Of a stretch of 64,000 nucleotides of DNA, positions 27,065 through 36,249 are shown in pieces. The DNA is from Thermococcus barophilus MP. Lineage in GTDB: Archaea; Methanobacteriota_B; Thermococci; Thermococcales; Thermococcaceae. The stretch covers positions 1,116,001 to 1,180,000 of the forward strand of contig NC_014804.1 in NCBI RefSeq assembly GCF_000151105.2, written 5' to 3'. A program made the translations under genes and the position numbers. Numbering within the stretch: the stretch's first letter is position 1; each line of letters begins with the position of its first letter. Below the pieces are notes generated by a model. It made no database searches. It saw only the letters and a list, made by a program, of their open reading frames with translations, and had not been told where the DNA came from.

Positions 27065-27676
27065 TTAAAGCCCAAGCAATTCCTTGGCAGCTTTAACGCC
27101 AAGCTCGAAGGCCTTCATATTGACATCAACTGCCTTCTTTGGAACGCTGAGCCTGATGACTTCCTTAACGTGTTCAGCACTCAACGGGAACCCTGGCGTC
27201 TGTGTGAGTGCTCCAATGAGGACAACATTTGTTGTGATGACATTTCCAGCCTCCAAAGCCAATTTTTCAGCATCTAAGGTTATGAGCTTGCCCTTAAAGT
27301 CCTCCTCGATGATCTTCCTGATTTCCTCCATGCTTGGATATGTCGCTAATCCCATTGAAACTTGAACCGGTGGAATAGGATTTGAGTTTGCTATAACCAA
27401 CCCACCTTCTTTGAGGTAGTTGATGTATCTCAAAGCTTCAACTGGCTCAAAAGCCATTATGACATCCGCTTTTCCCTCTGGAACCATTGCTCCATAGACA
27501 TCTTCACCAAATCTGACGTAAGCAATAACTGAACCGAAACGCTGGCTCATTCCGTGAACCTCGCCAACCCTCACCTTGTAGCCAGCATGAAGGGCAGCCC
27601 AGCCTAAGAGGTTGGCAGCTGTGAGAATTCCCTGACCGCCAACACCAGTGATGACAATGTTGTACTCCTTAACCAT
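27065..27676 (-). CDS. iorB: indolepyruvate:ferredoxin oxidoreductase, beta subunit
   Basis: 203 residues of the gamma-domain type of 2-oxoacid oxidoreductases. [15 protein letters not shown] at the start is a nucleotide-type loop, followed by [12 protein letters not shown] and ANSNPIPP. With IorA it decarboxylates aryl pyruvates (from Trp, Phe, Tyr) to aryl-acetyl-CoA while reducing ferredoxin. The ATG at 27676 begins 1 nt after the iorA stop and uses the GGAGGGTGAG inside the end of iorA, so the pair is coupled. Confidence 0.94.
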   Translation of the reverse strand: MVKEYNIVITGVGGQGILTAANLLGWAALHAGYKVRVGEVHGMSQRFGSVIAYVRFGEDVYGAMVPEGKADVIMAFEPVEALRYINYLKEGGLVIANSNPIPPVQVSMGLATYPSMEEIRKIIEEDFKGKLITLDAEKLALEAGNVITTNVVLIGALTQTPGFPLSAEHVKEVIRLSVPKKAVDVNMKAFELGVKAAKELLGL

Positions 27677-27677
27677 C

Positions 27678-29615
27678 TCACTCACCCTCCTTCATGACCT
27701 CAAACGCTCCGAATGGACAGACCTGTGCACATCCACCACATCCCCAACACATAAGCGGATTCACTTGGGCTTTCTTCTTCTCTGCATCCCAGTAGATTGC
27801 CGGACATCCATAGGCGTTAATACAGATCTTACAGCCTGTACACTTATCCTCATTTACTGTGTATATTAGCCACTTCTCACCTCTTCTCCTCAGCTGTCCT
27901 ATGTGGTGCAAGGCACATACCCTTCTTGCAACAACAACGCTAACTCCTTCTGTCTCAATGGCTTTCTTCATGACTTCATATGTCGCCTTTATGTCATACG
28001 GATCCACTACTTCAACGAAGTCAGCACCCATAGCTCTTGCAACCTCTTCAATGAGGATTCTCTTGCCCGGGCCGTGTGGAGTATCGCCCGTTCCCGGGTT
28101 GGGCTGATCTCCAGTCATTGCCGTAACAAGGTTGTCGACAACCACTATGACCACATTTGAGCGGTTGTAAATTGCGTTTGCCAAAGCTGGCAGTCCTGTG
28201 TGGAAGAACGTTGAGTCACCAATCGTGGCAACGATGACTTTCTTCTTTTCTTTTGTATCTTTTTCACCAGGAACTCCATTCAATGCAACATCCAATCCAT
28301 GAGCAACACCAATTGATGCACCCATTGCAACCGTCGTGTCAACGGTCTTAAGCGGAGGAAGAACACCAAGCGTGTAACATCCAATGTCGCTTGGGAATAT
28401 CGCTTTTGAACCGGCGGCTTTTCTTATAGCATAGAAGGTGTTCCTGTGAGGACACGCCGGACACAGGCTTGGAGGTCTTGGTGGAACGATGGCTGAAACT
28501 TTCTTATACTTCCCGTCAACACTCTCAAAGTCAATCGGAGTCTCAAGACCAAGGAATTTTGCTATCGCAGTTACAGCTCTCCTTGTTGTCATTTCATAAA
28601 CTCTTGGAACGTAGTCTTTTCCATGAATCGGAATTCTTATCCCATTGTCAAAAGCCCATACCTTAACCTGCTCTTCAACAACCGGCTCGAGCTCTTCAAC
28701 TATGAGAACTCTTTCCAATCCATTAAAGAACTTCTCAAGCAGTTTGTATGGAACAGGGAAAGGCGTGCCAAGCTTTAGGATTTTCACCTCATCAACGCCA
28801 AGCCATGCTAAAGCTTCTTTTACATATGAATAAGCCAATCCTGGGGCTATGATACCTACTTTAGCGTCTTCTTTGCCCTCAATCCAGTTGAATGGGCATT
28901 TGGCAAGCTCTTCCCTGATCTTTTCAATCTTCTCCAGAATCTGTGGGTGGAACTTCCTTGCGTTAGAGGGAACATCAACAAACCTTGATGGGTCTTTCTT
29001 AAAGTCACCAAATTTCCTCTTTGCCTGCTTAATCTCCTCTGGGAGCTCGCCTAAAATGACATCTCCCCTTGCGTGTGAAATTCTCGTTGTGGTTCTCAAG
29101 ATAACCATGTGCTTGAACTTCTCGCTTAGTTCAAAGGCATATTTTGTCATTTCCTTTGCTTCATGCGGACTTGAGGGCTCAAGAACTGGAACATTAGCAA
29201 ACTTTGCATAAACCCTTGTATCCTGCTCGTTCTGTGAGGACCACATGCTCGGATCATCAGCAACCATTATGACAAATCCACCTTCAACACCCATACCAAC
29301 GGCACTGAGGAAAGTGTCTGCTGCAACATTCAATCCGACGTGCTTCATTGCTGTCATAGCCCTCAATCCAGACCATGCTGCACTTAAAGCTGTCTCAAAT
29401 GCAACCTTCTCGTTTGTTGAATACTCCATATAAACGCCCGCTTTTTCTGCAACAGCAGCCATCGTGTCCGTAAGCTCAGAACTTGGTGTTCCAGGATAAG
29501 CTGCGAAAACAGCTATGTTTGCCTCAAGGGCACCTCTTGCTATTGCGTGATTTCCCAAAAGGAGAACCTTCTCTCCAGGCTTATCCCATAAAACTATGTC
29601 AGTAACCTTTGCCAT
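27678..29615 (-). CDS. iorA: indolepyruvate:ferredoxin oxidoreductase, alpha subunit
   Basis: 645 residues. The N-terminal domain ([13 protein letters not shown], about 38) and the thiamine-diphosphate domain ([11 protein letters not shown], about 470; DNLVTAMTG) are followed by a C-terminal ferredoxin domain with two cysteine clusters, [14 protein letters not shown] (about 595) and [12 protein letters not shown] (about 627). CPACPHR (about 390) is the conserved middle cysteine stretch. The enzyme is central to peptide fermentation in Thermococcales. The order acdA-iorA-iorB equals that known in Pyrococcus. GGTG lies ahead of the start. Confidence 0.96.
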   Translation of the reverse strand: MAKVTDIVLWDKPGEKVLLLGNHAIARGALEANIAVFAAYPGTPSSELTDTMAAVAEKAGVYMEYSTNEKVAFETALSAAWSGLRAMTAMKHVGLNVAADTFLSAVGMGVEGGFVIMVADDPSMWSSQNEQDTRVYAKFANVPVLEPSSPHEAKEMTKYAFELSEKFKHMVILRTTTRISHARGDVILGELPEEIKQAKRKFGDFKKDPSRFVDVPSNARKFHPQILEKIEKIREELAKCPFNWIEGKEDAKVGIIAPGLAYSYVKEALAWLGVDEVKILKLGTPFPVPYKLLEKFFNGLERVLIVEELEPVVEEQVKVWAFDNGIRIPIHGKDYVPRVYEMTTRRAVTAIAKFLGLETPIDFESVDGKYKKVSAIVPPRPPSLCPACPHRNTFYAIRKAAGSKAIFPSDIGCYTLGVLPPLKTVDTTVAMGASIGVAHGLDVALNGVPGEKDTKEKKKVIVATIGDSTFFHTGLPALANAIYNRSNVVIVVVDNLVTAMTGDQPNPGTGDTPHGPGKRILIEEVARAMGADFVEVVDPYDIKATYEVMKKAIETEGVSVVVARRVCALHHIGQLRRRGEKWLIYTVNEDKCTGCKICINAYGCPAIYWDAEKKKAQVNPLMCWGCGGCAQVCPFGAFEVMKEGE

Positions 29616-29625
29616 CTACAACACC

Positions 29626-30990
29626 TCATCCATTTTTCCTTCTTGCGATTTCCCAAAGGGCATATGCCGCTATTCCCACATCTTCAGGCCTTTCATAAAC
29701 CGGAATGCCTTCTTTCTCAAGGAGCTCTTTAGCTGGCTCACTGACATAGCCAGCCATGAATAATGCCAAAACAGGCTTTCCGTTATTAACTTCCTTCACA
29801 GCTCTTATGACGCCTTCAGCATGCTCCGTTGGAGTCATTCCAGCAAATGTAGGAACTACACAAATTGCAATGAGCATATCAACGTTCTTATCCTCCAAAA
29901 GTAGCTTGGCAGTCTTGTAGTACTCTTCTCCCCTTGCGCTTGCTATCATGTCCACGGGATTCTTAACGGCAGCCATTGGAGGTAAAAACTCCCTAAGTTT
30001 CTGCATTGTTTCCTCTTCAAGATTTGCCAATTTGAGTCCGTGTTTGTCAATTTCATCGGCCGTTAACACTCCAGGACCGCCAGCATTTGTCATAATTGCA
30101 ACTCTGTTGCCCTTCGGAAGAGGCTGGGTAAATGCTCTTGCCATGCTGAGCATCTCATCAATCGTATTTGCAACCAAAATGCCGGTCTGCTTAAATGCTG
30201 CCTCATAGATCTTGTAGCTTCCAGCTAATGAACCTGTATGACTTGAAGCAGCCCTCGCTCCGCTCTCACTCTTTCCAGCCTTGAGAACAATGACAGGCTT
30301 CTTTTTGGTGACTTTTTTAGCGGCTTCCATGAACTTCCTTCCATCCTTAACACCTTCAATGTACAGCGCGATTGCCTTGCTCTCTTCATCATCTGCTAAG
30401 TACTCCATGAGCTCTGAAAAGTCAACATCAGCCATGTTCCCAATGCTTATGAACTTAGAAAAGCCAATTCCTTCCTTAACAGTTTTATAAACAATTCCAG
30501 CTCCCAACGCACCGCTCTGAGAAACAAATGCTATGTCGCCCCTCTTTGCATCCATGATGAATGTTGCGTTCATATCATTGTGAGTGTTCATTATCCCGAC
30601 ACAGTTGGGGCCGATGATCCTCATTCCATATTTGTGGGCAATTTCAACGAGTTCTTTTTCCTCCCTCTTCCCTTCTTCTCCAGTTTCCCCAAATCCGGCC
30701 GTGATTAGAACAATTCCCTTCACGCCCTTTTCACCGCAGTCAATTACTGTCTGCTTGACAAAGCGCTTTGGAACAACGATTACCGCTAAGTCCACTTCAT
30801 CCGGGATGTTTCTGACATTCTTGTAAGCTTTAACCCCTTGGACAACTTCATCTTTTACGTTTACTGGGTAAACTCTGCCCTCTTTGTATTTCTTGAGATT
30901 TTTAAAAACTTCATAGCCGAGCTTTAAAGGATCATTAGAAGCACCAATTACAGCTATTGCCTTAGGTTTGAAGAAATAATCGAACGTCAT
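29626..30990 (-). CDS. acdA: ADP-forming acyl-CoA synthetase, alpha subunit (ACS II type)
   Basis: 454 residues. The CoA-binding domain (AIAVIGASNDPLKLGYEVF, about 10-28) and succinyl-CoA-ligase-like domain (VSQSGALG; the SSHTGSLAG loop near 260 carries the active-site His that becomes phosphorylated) match AcdA. Working with a separate beta subunit it turns acyl-CoA, ADP and Pi into acid and ATP. Linkage to iorAB points to the ACS II isozyme acting on aryl-acetyl-CoA. The ATG at 30990 follows GGTGATTG. It heads the acdA-iorA-iorB operon. Confidence 0.93.
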   Translation of the reverse strand: MTFDYFFKPKAIAVIGASNDPLKLGYEVFKNLKKYKEGRVYPVNVKDEVVQGVKAYKNVRNIPDEVDLAVIVVPKRFVKQTVIDCGEKGVKGIVLITAGFGETGEEGKREEKELVEIAHKYGMRIIGPNCVGIMNTHNDMNATFIMDAKRGDIAFVSQSGALGAGIVYKTVKEGIGFSKFISIGNMADVDFSELMEYLADDEESKAIALYIEGVKDGRKFMEAAKKVTKKKPVIVLKAGKSESGARAASSHTGSLAGSYKIYEAAFKQTGILVANTIDEMLSMARAFTQPLPKGNRVAIMTNAGGPGVLTADEIDKHGLKLANLEEETMQKLREFLPPMAAVKNPVDMIASARGEEYYKTAKLLLEDKNVDMLIAICVVPTFAGMTPTEHAEGVIRAVKEVNNGKPVLALFMAGYVSEPAKELLEKEGIPVYERPEDVGIAAYALWEIARRKNG

Positions 30991-31275
30991 TTTTACAATC
31001 ACCGAATTTTACATCGGTAAAAGTCTATATAAGCTTTCCGAAAAGGTACAGTTAGACGTTTTTGAGCATAAATAAAGGAAAATAGTCGTCAATGGGATAA
31101 AAGCAGCACCAATGTCCAAATATATGTAAAGTCCCAACTACGAACCTTTTATTACAACAAAATCCTCAAATTTAACATTTCAACTTGAGTTCAGAGTGGA
31201 TGGGTAGCAACCTCTTCGAAACATTTAAGTAATCTTTTGTTATTATTCCAAATGTAGCTTCTGGAGGTGGTAAAG
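30991..31275. promoter_or_regulatory. divergent promoter region of acdA operon and UPF0173 gene
   Basis: Leftward, CTTATATAGAC (about 31022-31032) is a good TATA box for the acdA operon. Rightward, an A/T-rich stretch before the GGAGGTGG ribosome site at 31262 lacks an obvious consensus, with ATTTAAGTA near 31228 as the best candidate. No open frame of note or repeat was found in the intervening about 200 nt. Confidence 0.45.
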
Positions 31276-31953
31276 ATGGTGAAGATAAGGTTTTTAGGGC
31301 ATGCGGCATTTGAGATCGAAGGAAGCAAGAGAATTCTCATTGATCCATTCTTAACAGGAAATCCTGTTGCAGCTACAAAGCCAGAGGACTTTGATAAGGT
31401 TGATCTGATTTTAGTTACTCATATGCATGGTGACCACGTTGGTGATGCCGTAAAAATCGCACAGAAGACCGGAGCAAAGATTGTGGCAATGTATGACATA
31501 GCAAATTACCTTGTTGAAAGGAACAAGGGTATAACAACTATTGGGATGAACTACGGCCCAACTGAGATTGATGGAGTAAAGATCGTTCAAGTCCCAGCCT
31601 GGCATTCAAGCGGAGCAGATGAAGGCTTCATGGTGGGCAACGCATGCGGGTTCATAATTGGCATTGACGGTGTAACAATTTACCACGCCGGCGACACGTA
31701 TGTATTCAAGGACATGGAGCTCTTCGGCGAGCTTTATGGAATTGATGTTGCCTTACTCCCAATCGGAGGACACTTTACAATGGGGCCAAAAGAGGCGGCA
31801 AAGGCAGTTGAACTGTTAAAGCCCAAATATGTAATCCCAATGCACTACAACACCTGGCCGCCGATTGCTCAGGATCCAGAAGAATTTAAGAAGCTTGTTG
31901 GAGACAAAGCGGAGGTCATAATCCTCAAGCCTGGAGAAACCTTCGAGCTTTGA
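31276..31953 (+). CDS. UPF0173 metal-dependent hydrolase (metallo-beta-lactamase fold)
   Basis: 225 residues. RFLGHAAFEIEG at the start, the zinc motif THMHGDHVGD (about 48-57), VPAWHSSGADEGF, YHAGDTYVFKDM and PMHYNTWPPI are the metal-ligand stretches of UPF0173. Substrate unknown; some relatives are thiolesterases or lactonases. The ATG at 31276 follows GGAGGTGGTAAAG. The next gene follows at 46 nt. Confidence 0.85.
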   Translation: MVKIRFLGHAAFEIEGSKRILIDPFLTGNPVAATKPEDFDKVDLILVTHMHGDHVGDAVKIAQKTGAKIVAMYDIANYLVERNKGITTIGMNYGPTEIDGVKIVQVPAWHSSGADEGFMVGNACGFIIGIDGVTIYHAGDTYVFKDMELFGELYGIDVALLPIGGHFTMGPKEAAKAVELLKPKYVIPMHYNTWPPIAQDPEEFKKLVGDKAEVIILKPGETFEL

Positions 31954-31999
31954 AAAACCTTTTAAACTCTTTTCTTTTAGCTTTATTCTGGTGGTAAGA

Positions 32000-33013
32000 T
32001 TGAAGAATAAAGTCTGGATTTCACTTTCACTGCTCATATTGCTGGCAGTGTCCTTGGTAAGCTTCACTCTTCTTCCTGTGAATGCACAGGAAAACAAGCA
32101 GCAGTACGATTTAATAATTGTTAGGAATGATGATTTAATTGACTACATTGTCGCTCTTCCCTATTCTAAGCTTATAAATGCCCCCATCTTACCTGTAGAT
32201 CCTCAAATGCTTGATGATAAAACAAAAGCCCAGCTTTACTCCTATGCACAGCTTGGGTGGAGGAAGATACTTATAGTGGGCAACTCGAATGCTATAAGCA
32301 AAGAAGTTGAGGATGAACTTCTCTCCCTTGGTTTTAGTGTTACAAGGATTGGAGGGGCTGTAAGAACGGAAACGGCAGAAAAGTTAGCAGTTGCCTTTTA
32401 TCCAGAGGGAAGCAACACCGTTGTCTTGGCAAGTGCAATGGATTATGGGTCAGCATTGGCTGCGGCAAAGTTCGCAATGGAGTATCAGCTTCCTCTGCTT
32501 TTAACTTTGGAGAATGACCTATCAGAGTTTACCATTATGGGGCTGAAGAAGCTCCATCCAAGATTGGTCATCATGATCGGTACCGGATTAAACGAAACAA
32601 TTGAAAAAAGGCTGCAGGAGATGGGTTACGAAACCTACTGGCTTGGGCACCAGATTGGACCGCCTCCAGTTTCAAAACCCGAAAAAGAGTCCCCAATCCC
32701 ATGGGTTGTCATTGGTGCTGTGCTGTCTCTCGCAATTGCAGTTCCGATAATTCTCTATTGGGCAAAGAAGAAGTGGGCAGCAAACAGAGTTCCAATTGAA
32801 GTTTTAACTGAAAAGGAGAGGATAGTTGTTAAGGCAATACTTGAAAAAGGTGGGAAGGTTAAACAAGAGGATTTGCCAGAGTTAACTGGATATTCGAGAC
32901 CTACAGTGAGCAGAATAGTCCAAGAGCTTGAGAAGAAGCAGCTTGTAACGAGGGAAAAAATCGGAAAAACATTCATAGTAAAGCTGATAAAGGAAATAAA
33001 CCTCAAAGAATAG
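32000..33013 (+). CDS. membrane-anchored regulator: extracellular cell-wall-binding-2-like domain, one span, cytoplasmic winged helix
   Basis: About 337 residues in three parts. An N-terminal signal peptide (VWISLSLLILLAVSLVSF, cut near VNAQ) is followed by a roughly 190-residue extracytoplasmic part with the repeated pattern typical of cell-wall-binding repeat 2 proteins (INAPILPVDP, KILIVGNSNAISKEVEDEL, FSVTRIGG, RTETAEKLA, LLLTLEN). A single membrane span (PWVVIGAVLSLAIAVPIILYW, about 232-252) leads to a winged-helix DNA-binding domain (LTEKERIVVKAILEKGG, SRPTVSRIVQELEKKQLV). The topology implies a one-component sensor regulating genes from the membrane. TTG at 32000 behind GGTGGTAAGA is the likely start; GTG at 31991 is the alternative. 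Confidence 0.75.
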   Translation: MKNKVWISLSLLILLAVSLVSFTLLPVNAQENKQQYDLIIVRNDDLIDYIVALPYSKLINAPILPVDPQMLDDKTKAQLYSYAQLGWRKILIVGNSNAISKEVEDELLSLGFSVTRIGGAVRTETAEKLAVAFYPEGSNTVVLASAMDYGSALAAAKFAMEYQLPLLLTLENDLSEFTIMGLKKLHPRLVIMIGTGLNETIEKRLQEMGYETYWLGHQIGPPPVSKPEKESPIPWVVIGAVLSLAIAVPIILYWAKKKWAANRVPIEVLTEKERIVVKAILEKGGKVKQEDLPELTGYSRPTVSRIVQELEKKQLVTREKIGKTFIVKLIKEINLKE

Positions 33014-33111
33014 GTCGGATAAGCCCTCCGCTCATCACAGCTCAGGGTCCTGGCTGTTTCCTCATCCCCTTTGGGTTTTTGCTTTTCCCTTAATAAAAAT
33101 TAAGAAAAGGT
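33014..33111. terminator. convergent 3' region with T-rich and A-rich tracts
   Basis: Between the regulator and the small zinc-finger gene lie TTTGGGTTTTTGCTTTT (about 33070-33086) and TAATAAAAATTAAGAAAA (about 33092-33109), which give U-rich transcript ends in both directions. Confidence 0.35.
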
Positions 33112-33255
33112 TCACTTCTTGAAGAGATGGCCGTGTGCCCTGTTTATGTGCTTGATATAATCCTTGCTTCTCTTAAATACCATCCCACATCTTGGGCATC
33201 TGAAGAATATCTCACCGTCCCTGTCCCTGACCTTTATTGCCTTCAACACCGCCAT
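33112..33255 (-). CDS. 47-residue C2H2 zinc-finger microprotein
   Basis: A short gene with a complete ribosome site (GGGGGTGG, 7 nt before the ATG). The protein has one CxxC...HxxxxH finger: [22 protein letters not shown] (shown here as residues 20-41, key residues C20, C23, H36, H41), with the aromatic and leucine-like positions of a classical C2H2 finger. The N-terminal 19 residues ([18 protein letters not shown]) are basic. Such single-finger proteins recur in archaea and usually bind nucleic acid or proteins. It has its own promoter-like A/T-rich stretch upstream. No function is assigned. Confidence 0.82.
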   Translation of the reverse strand: MAVLKAIKVRDRDGEIFFRCPRCGMVFKRSKDYIKHINRAHGHLFKK

Positions 33256-33770
33256 CTCTCCACCCCCGTGCTTTGATTTTTAGGCTTGATTTTTAAGCTT
33301 TACTTTGTGTTGTGCGAAGCTCAGTTAGGGACACAGAAAGGTGAGTAGGAAGTGTGATTTCTATAGAAATCTATCCGGGGTCGTGGGGGAGTAGCCCCCC
33401 GATAGATAAGAAGAAAGCGAGGTGTGGAGCGGAGCTCCACTATGGGGGTTTGAGAGTACAGCAAACTTTGCATAGCAAAGTTTGATCAAAAGGTTAAACT
33501 ATCAAAAATTGCCAGAAAGAGTTTGTATGCCATCCAAGATTTCAGTAGGCATCAATTGGTTTCACTGTTTTAGTTTTTAGGATGATTACGTTGTTCCATT
33601 TTTCTTTTGACGCCCTTTGGGCACCATGTTGGAGTGAAACCTTGAAACACAGCTCATTTAATGGTGAAACCATTTGAGAGTGGCAGATTAATTGCAACAT
33701 ACAAGTTGAATCTTGAGCATCAGAACAGTCAGAAACTTTCCGCCAGCGCTTGCGCAAGCAAGGGCTGTAA
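33256..33770. other. 515-nt gene-free region with several hairpins and a GC-rich structured block
   Basis: No credible coding frame. A GC-rich block (about 33369-33460) can form TCTATC...GATAGA enclosing GGGGG-AGTAG-CCCCC, then the perfect hairpin GTGGAGC-GGA-GCTCCAC (about 33427-33443). A perfect 10-bp inverted repeat CAAACTTTGC-ATA-GCAAAGTTTG lies at about 33460-33482. Further right are GCCC-TTT-GGGC (about 33612) and the palindrome GCTTGCGCAAGC (about 33748-33759) just downstream of tRNA-Val. Inverted copies GGTTTCACT and AGTGAAACC lie about 80 nt apart. A small RNA in the GC-rich part is plausible; the rest may be degenerate sequence next to a tRNA. Confidence 0.4.
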
Positions 33771-33848
33771 TGGTGGGCCCGCGGGGACTTGAACCCCGGA
33801 CCTCCGCCTTGTGAGGGCGGCGTCATAACCAGTCTAGACCACGGGCCC
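33771..33848 (-). tRNA. tRNA-Val(CAC), CCA encoded
   Basis: The minus strand folds into a full cloverleaf. The acceptor stem GGGCCCG pairs with CGGGCCC, the anticodon stem CCGCC/GGCGG holds the loop CTCACAA with anticodon CAC (reads GUG), and the T arm is CGGGG-TTCAAGT-CCCCG. The discriminator is A, as in valine tRNAs, followed by an encoded CCA (33771-33773). U33 is normal and no intron is present. Confidence 0.96.
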
Positions 33849-33890
33849 TTCCCGGCAATAATGAACAGAGCGAAAAATATAAAGCTTTCG

Positions 33891-34691
33891 CTACAAATCT
33901 CTCCGCCTAAGTATCTCTTCCGGAGCATCGGCGAATGCCACGAGATACTCCTTCTCGACTATATGCAACCTTCCTGGGACAACCATTATGTGAGGCTGCT
34001 TTCCAAAGTCCTCCTTTATCATATCCTCCACGTAGCCGGCTTTGAGCGTAGGATTGAGCGAGCCGGCCCTCGCTAAGACTACCACAAAAGTTTCAGGCGT
34101 AAACACGTTTTGTCTCTTCATCTCCTCGACTTGGAGAAGAATGTCCATTGCTTCGTTCGCTGTCATGTATCTCCCTTGATCTGCTTTTATATCGAGGAAA
34201 AGCAATGTGTGTAGTCCCCTTTCCTTGTTCTCCTTTATTACCTCATAGTGGCTCGTTGGAAACCAGTTCTTTTCTGGATAAGCAACTGTTGCGCTTTTAC
34301 CAAACTTGTAAATCTGCAAGCCCGTAATGGAAACAGCCGAATAAATGGAAGGGGCATGGATTACATAGCTTTCAATTCCCATCTGCTTTGCCCTGATTCT
34401 TAAATCGGCATGCGTTGTTGCTACCATTGGATCACCCGCTGTTAAAAATGCCACATCTCTGTTTTTAGCCTCGCTTAAGACAATCCTCTCAAAATGCAGC
34501 TCTACTTCCTCCCTGTTTAAAACTCTGATGGGCTTTCCAATCAGCTTCTCGATTTTCTCAATTTTTGCTCCTGCAAGCAGAGATGTGTAAAATTCTGCAA
34601 AGATCAAATCGCATTTTCTCGCTATCTCAAGACCCTTGAGCGTGATATCCTTTTCATCGTACAACCCAAGCCCTATGAAGTAGATCGCCAT
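33891..34691 (-). CDS. dphB: diphthine synthase
   Basis: 266 residues of the tetrapyrrole-methylase fold. YFIGLGLYDEKDIT (start), FLTAGDPMVATTHADL (SAM-binding GDPM motif, about 85), IHAPSIYSAVSITGL and VVVLARAGS are the class landmarks of DphB/Dph5. It methylates the elongation factor 2 histidine derivative to diphthine. The ATG at 34691 follows GGTGATTGTA. It lies between two tRNA genes on the same strand. Confidence 0.95.
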   Translation of the reverse strand: MAIYFIGLGLYDEKDITLKGLEIARKCDLIFAEFYTSLLAGAKIEKIEKLIGKPIRVLNREEVELHFERIVLSEAKNRDVAFLTAGDPMVATTHADLRIRAKQMGIESYVIHAPSIYSAVSITGLQIYKFGKSATVAYPEKNWFPTSHYEVIKENKERGLHTLLFLDIKADQGRYMTANEAMDILLQVEEMKRQNVFTPETFVVVLARAGSLNPTLKAGYVEDMIKEDFGKQPHIMVVPGRLHIVEKEYLVAFADAPEEILRRRDL

Positions 34692-34712
34692 TACAATCAC
34701 CACAAAAAATGC

Positions 34713-34790
<78 letters not shown>

Positions 34791-34891
34791 TCAGCACAAG
34801 TTATTAGTTTCAGCTTAAAAATCTAAGGGTCAAATTTGCTGCCCAAAGTTTATATATTCAAATGAATCTTTTTTCTATTCAGTGATGCGAT

Positions 34892-36022
34892 ATGGAAGAC
34901 AATATGCACAGGTTTACCTTTGATAACAGTCTGATTTTAATTCCAAAAGAACCCGATTTAAAATACCTTTATATTGAAATAACAAATCGATGTAATCTAA
35001 GATGTAAAATGTGCTTTAAGCAGTACTGGGAGGATGAAGAGGGCGACATGGACTACAGCCTCTTTTTAAAGATCCTTAATGATGCAGAAGATTTTCCGGA
35101 GCTTGAAATGATATATTTCGGTGGCATTGGAGAACCAACGGTACACCCACGTTTCATGGATATGGTAAGGGAGGTTAAAAAAAGAGGTTATGCATTGGGA
35201 ATGTCCACTAACGGCTTCCTGCTTACAGATAAAGTCATCAAAGAGCTTGTGGAGCTGGAAACTGATTTGATATACATTTCACTTGACACAATACCCACTC
35301 AGGAAACCCGAATTGGACATATAATGCCGAGTGTAGCTGTGGATAGAATAAAGAAGATAGTTGAAGAAAAAAAGCGTCAAAAGAAGGACTTCCCCCATAT
35401 TGGGGTTGAAGTCGTTGTGACGAAGGAAAACTACTGGCAAATGGCTGAGATAGCGGACTACCTTGGGGAATTGGGTATTGATGTTCTGCTGTTTTCCAAC
35501 ATAATTCCGATTGAGAAACATCAAGCAGACCAAATAGTTTACGATGGGAGCGTTGATATGCAAAGCCACATTGACGAGCTCCATGCAAAAGCATACAAGC
35601 ATTTCCTCCTCAAGCTTCCAGAGTTTGAACTTAGGACTGAAAGACACTGTGACTTCATTGAAAAGAAAGTTGCAGTGGTAAGATGGGATGGAGAAGTTGC
35701 CCCATGCTATCGTTTCCTTCACACGTATCCAGAGATAATTTTTGGCAGGGAAAAGAAGGTTTATGCATATTCTTTTGGGAATGTTAAGCAAAAATCTCTC
35801 AAAGAGATATGGACGAGCAGAGATTATACTTGGTTTAGATTTATTGTCAAAAATTCCATTTATCCCTCATGTACAGATTGCCAGCTTGCAGATTCATGCA
35901 GTTTTGTCGAAGACACGAATGCAGACTGTTGGGGAAACACACCAAGCTGCGGTGACTGTTTATGGGCAAGAAGGATAGTGGTATGCCCAATACCCGAGAA
36001 GGGGATAAAAGGATTCTGGTGA
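34892..36022 (+). CDS. cmo: radical SAM/SPASM protein partner of AOR (tungsten cofactor-modifying protein)
   Basis: 376 residues. The radical SAM cluster motif is CNLRCKMCF (about 34-42), followed by FGGIGEPTVHP. The C-terminal part holds a SPASM-type cysteine set: RWDGEVAPCYRF, CTDCQLADSC and NTPSCGDCLWARRIVVC. In Pyrococcus the gene just upstream of aor, cmo, is of this type and thought to act on the tungstopterin cofactor or its ligand. The 227-nt gap before aor carries its own regulatory sequences. The catalytic reaction is not known. Confidence 0.87.
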   Translation: MEDNMHRFTFDNSLILIPKEPDLKYLYIEITNRCNLRCKMCFKQYWEDEEGDMDYSLFLKILNDAEDFPELEMIYFGGIGEPTVHPRFMDMVREVKKRGYALGMSTNGFLLTDKVIKELVELETDLIYISLDTIPTQETRIGHIMPSVAVDRIKKIVEEKKRQKKDFPHIGVEVVVTKENYWQMAEIADYLGELGIDVLLFSNIIPIEKHQADQIVYDGSVDMQSHIDELHAKAYKHFLLKLPEFELRTERHCDFIEKKVAVVRWDGEVAPCYRFLHTYPEIIFGREKKVYAYSFGNVKQKSLKEIWTSRDYTWFRFIVKNSIYPSCTDCQLADSCSFVEDTNADCWGNTPSCGDCLWARRIVVCPIPEKGIKGFW

Positions 36023-36249
36023 TTCGATTTTTAGTATTGCCAAGGAAGCTACCTCATGCTAAGCATTCAGTGTACATGAAAATAAAAGCCGTCATTTTTG
36101 CAATTTTTTAAATTTTTATACATCAATGTTCATATGTGCAAATATGTATATTTAACGTTTGCTAATGTTGATAATAATTTTGCTTTCGTCAAGTTTATTA
36201 GCCGTAAAATATCTAAAATTATTCTGAGAGCATTCGGGAGGTTCCAAAG
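36023..36249 (+). promoter_or_regulatory. aor upstream region with inverted repeat TATACAT-N20-ATGTATA
   Basis: The 227 nt ahead of aor are A/T-rich. An inverted repeat TATACAT (36117-36123) and ATGTATA (36144-36150) brackets ATACAT-CA-ATGTTC (36118-36131), a close match to the reversed motif at 16392-16405. Another GTACAT lies at 36072-36077. TATTTAACG near 36149 may be the TATA element, and CGGGAGGT precedes the start. Confidence 0.4.

Noticed and set aside
33540-33770. Possible degenerate CRISPR repeats (GTTTCAC, GTGAAACC, ATTGCAAC, GAAACTTTCC motifs)
   Set aside because: The matches to Thermococcales repeats are only 7-9 nt, are not evenly spaced and never give a complete 29-30 nt repeat. 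No cas gene is near.
33748-33848. tRNA-Val as an attachment site for an integrated element
   Set aside because: No second copy of the tRNA 3' end, no integrase gene and no foreign gene block were found in the window.
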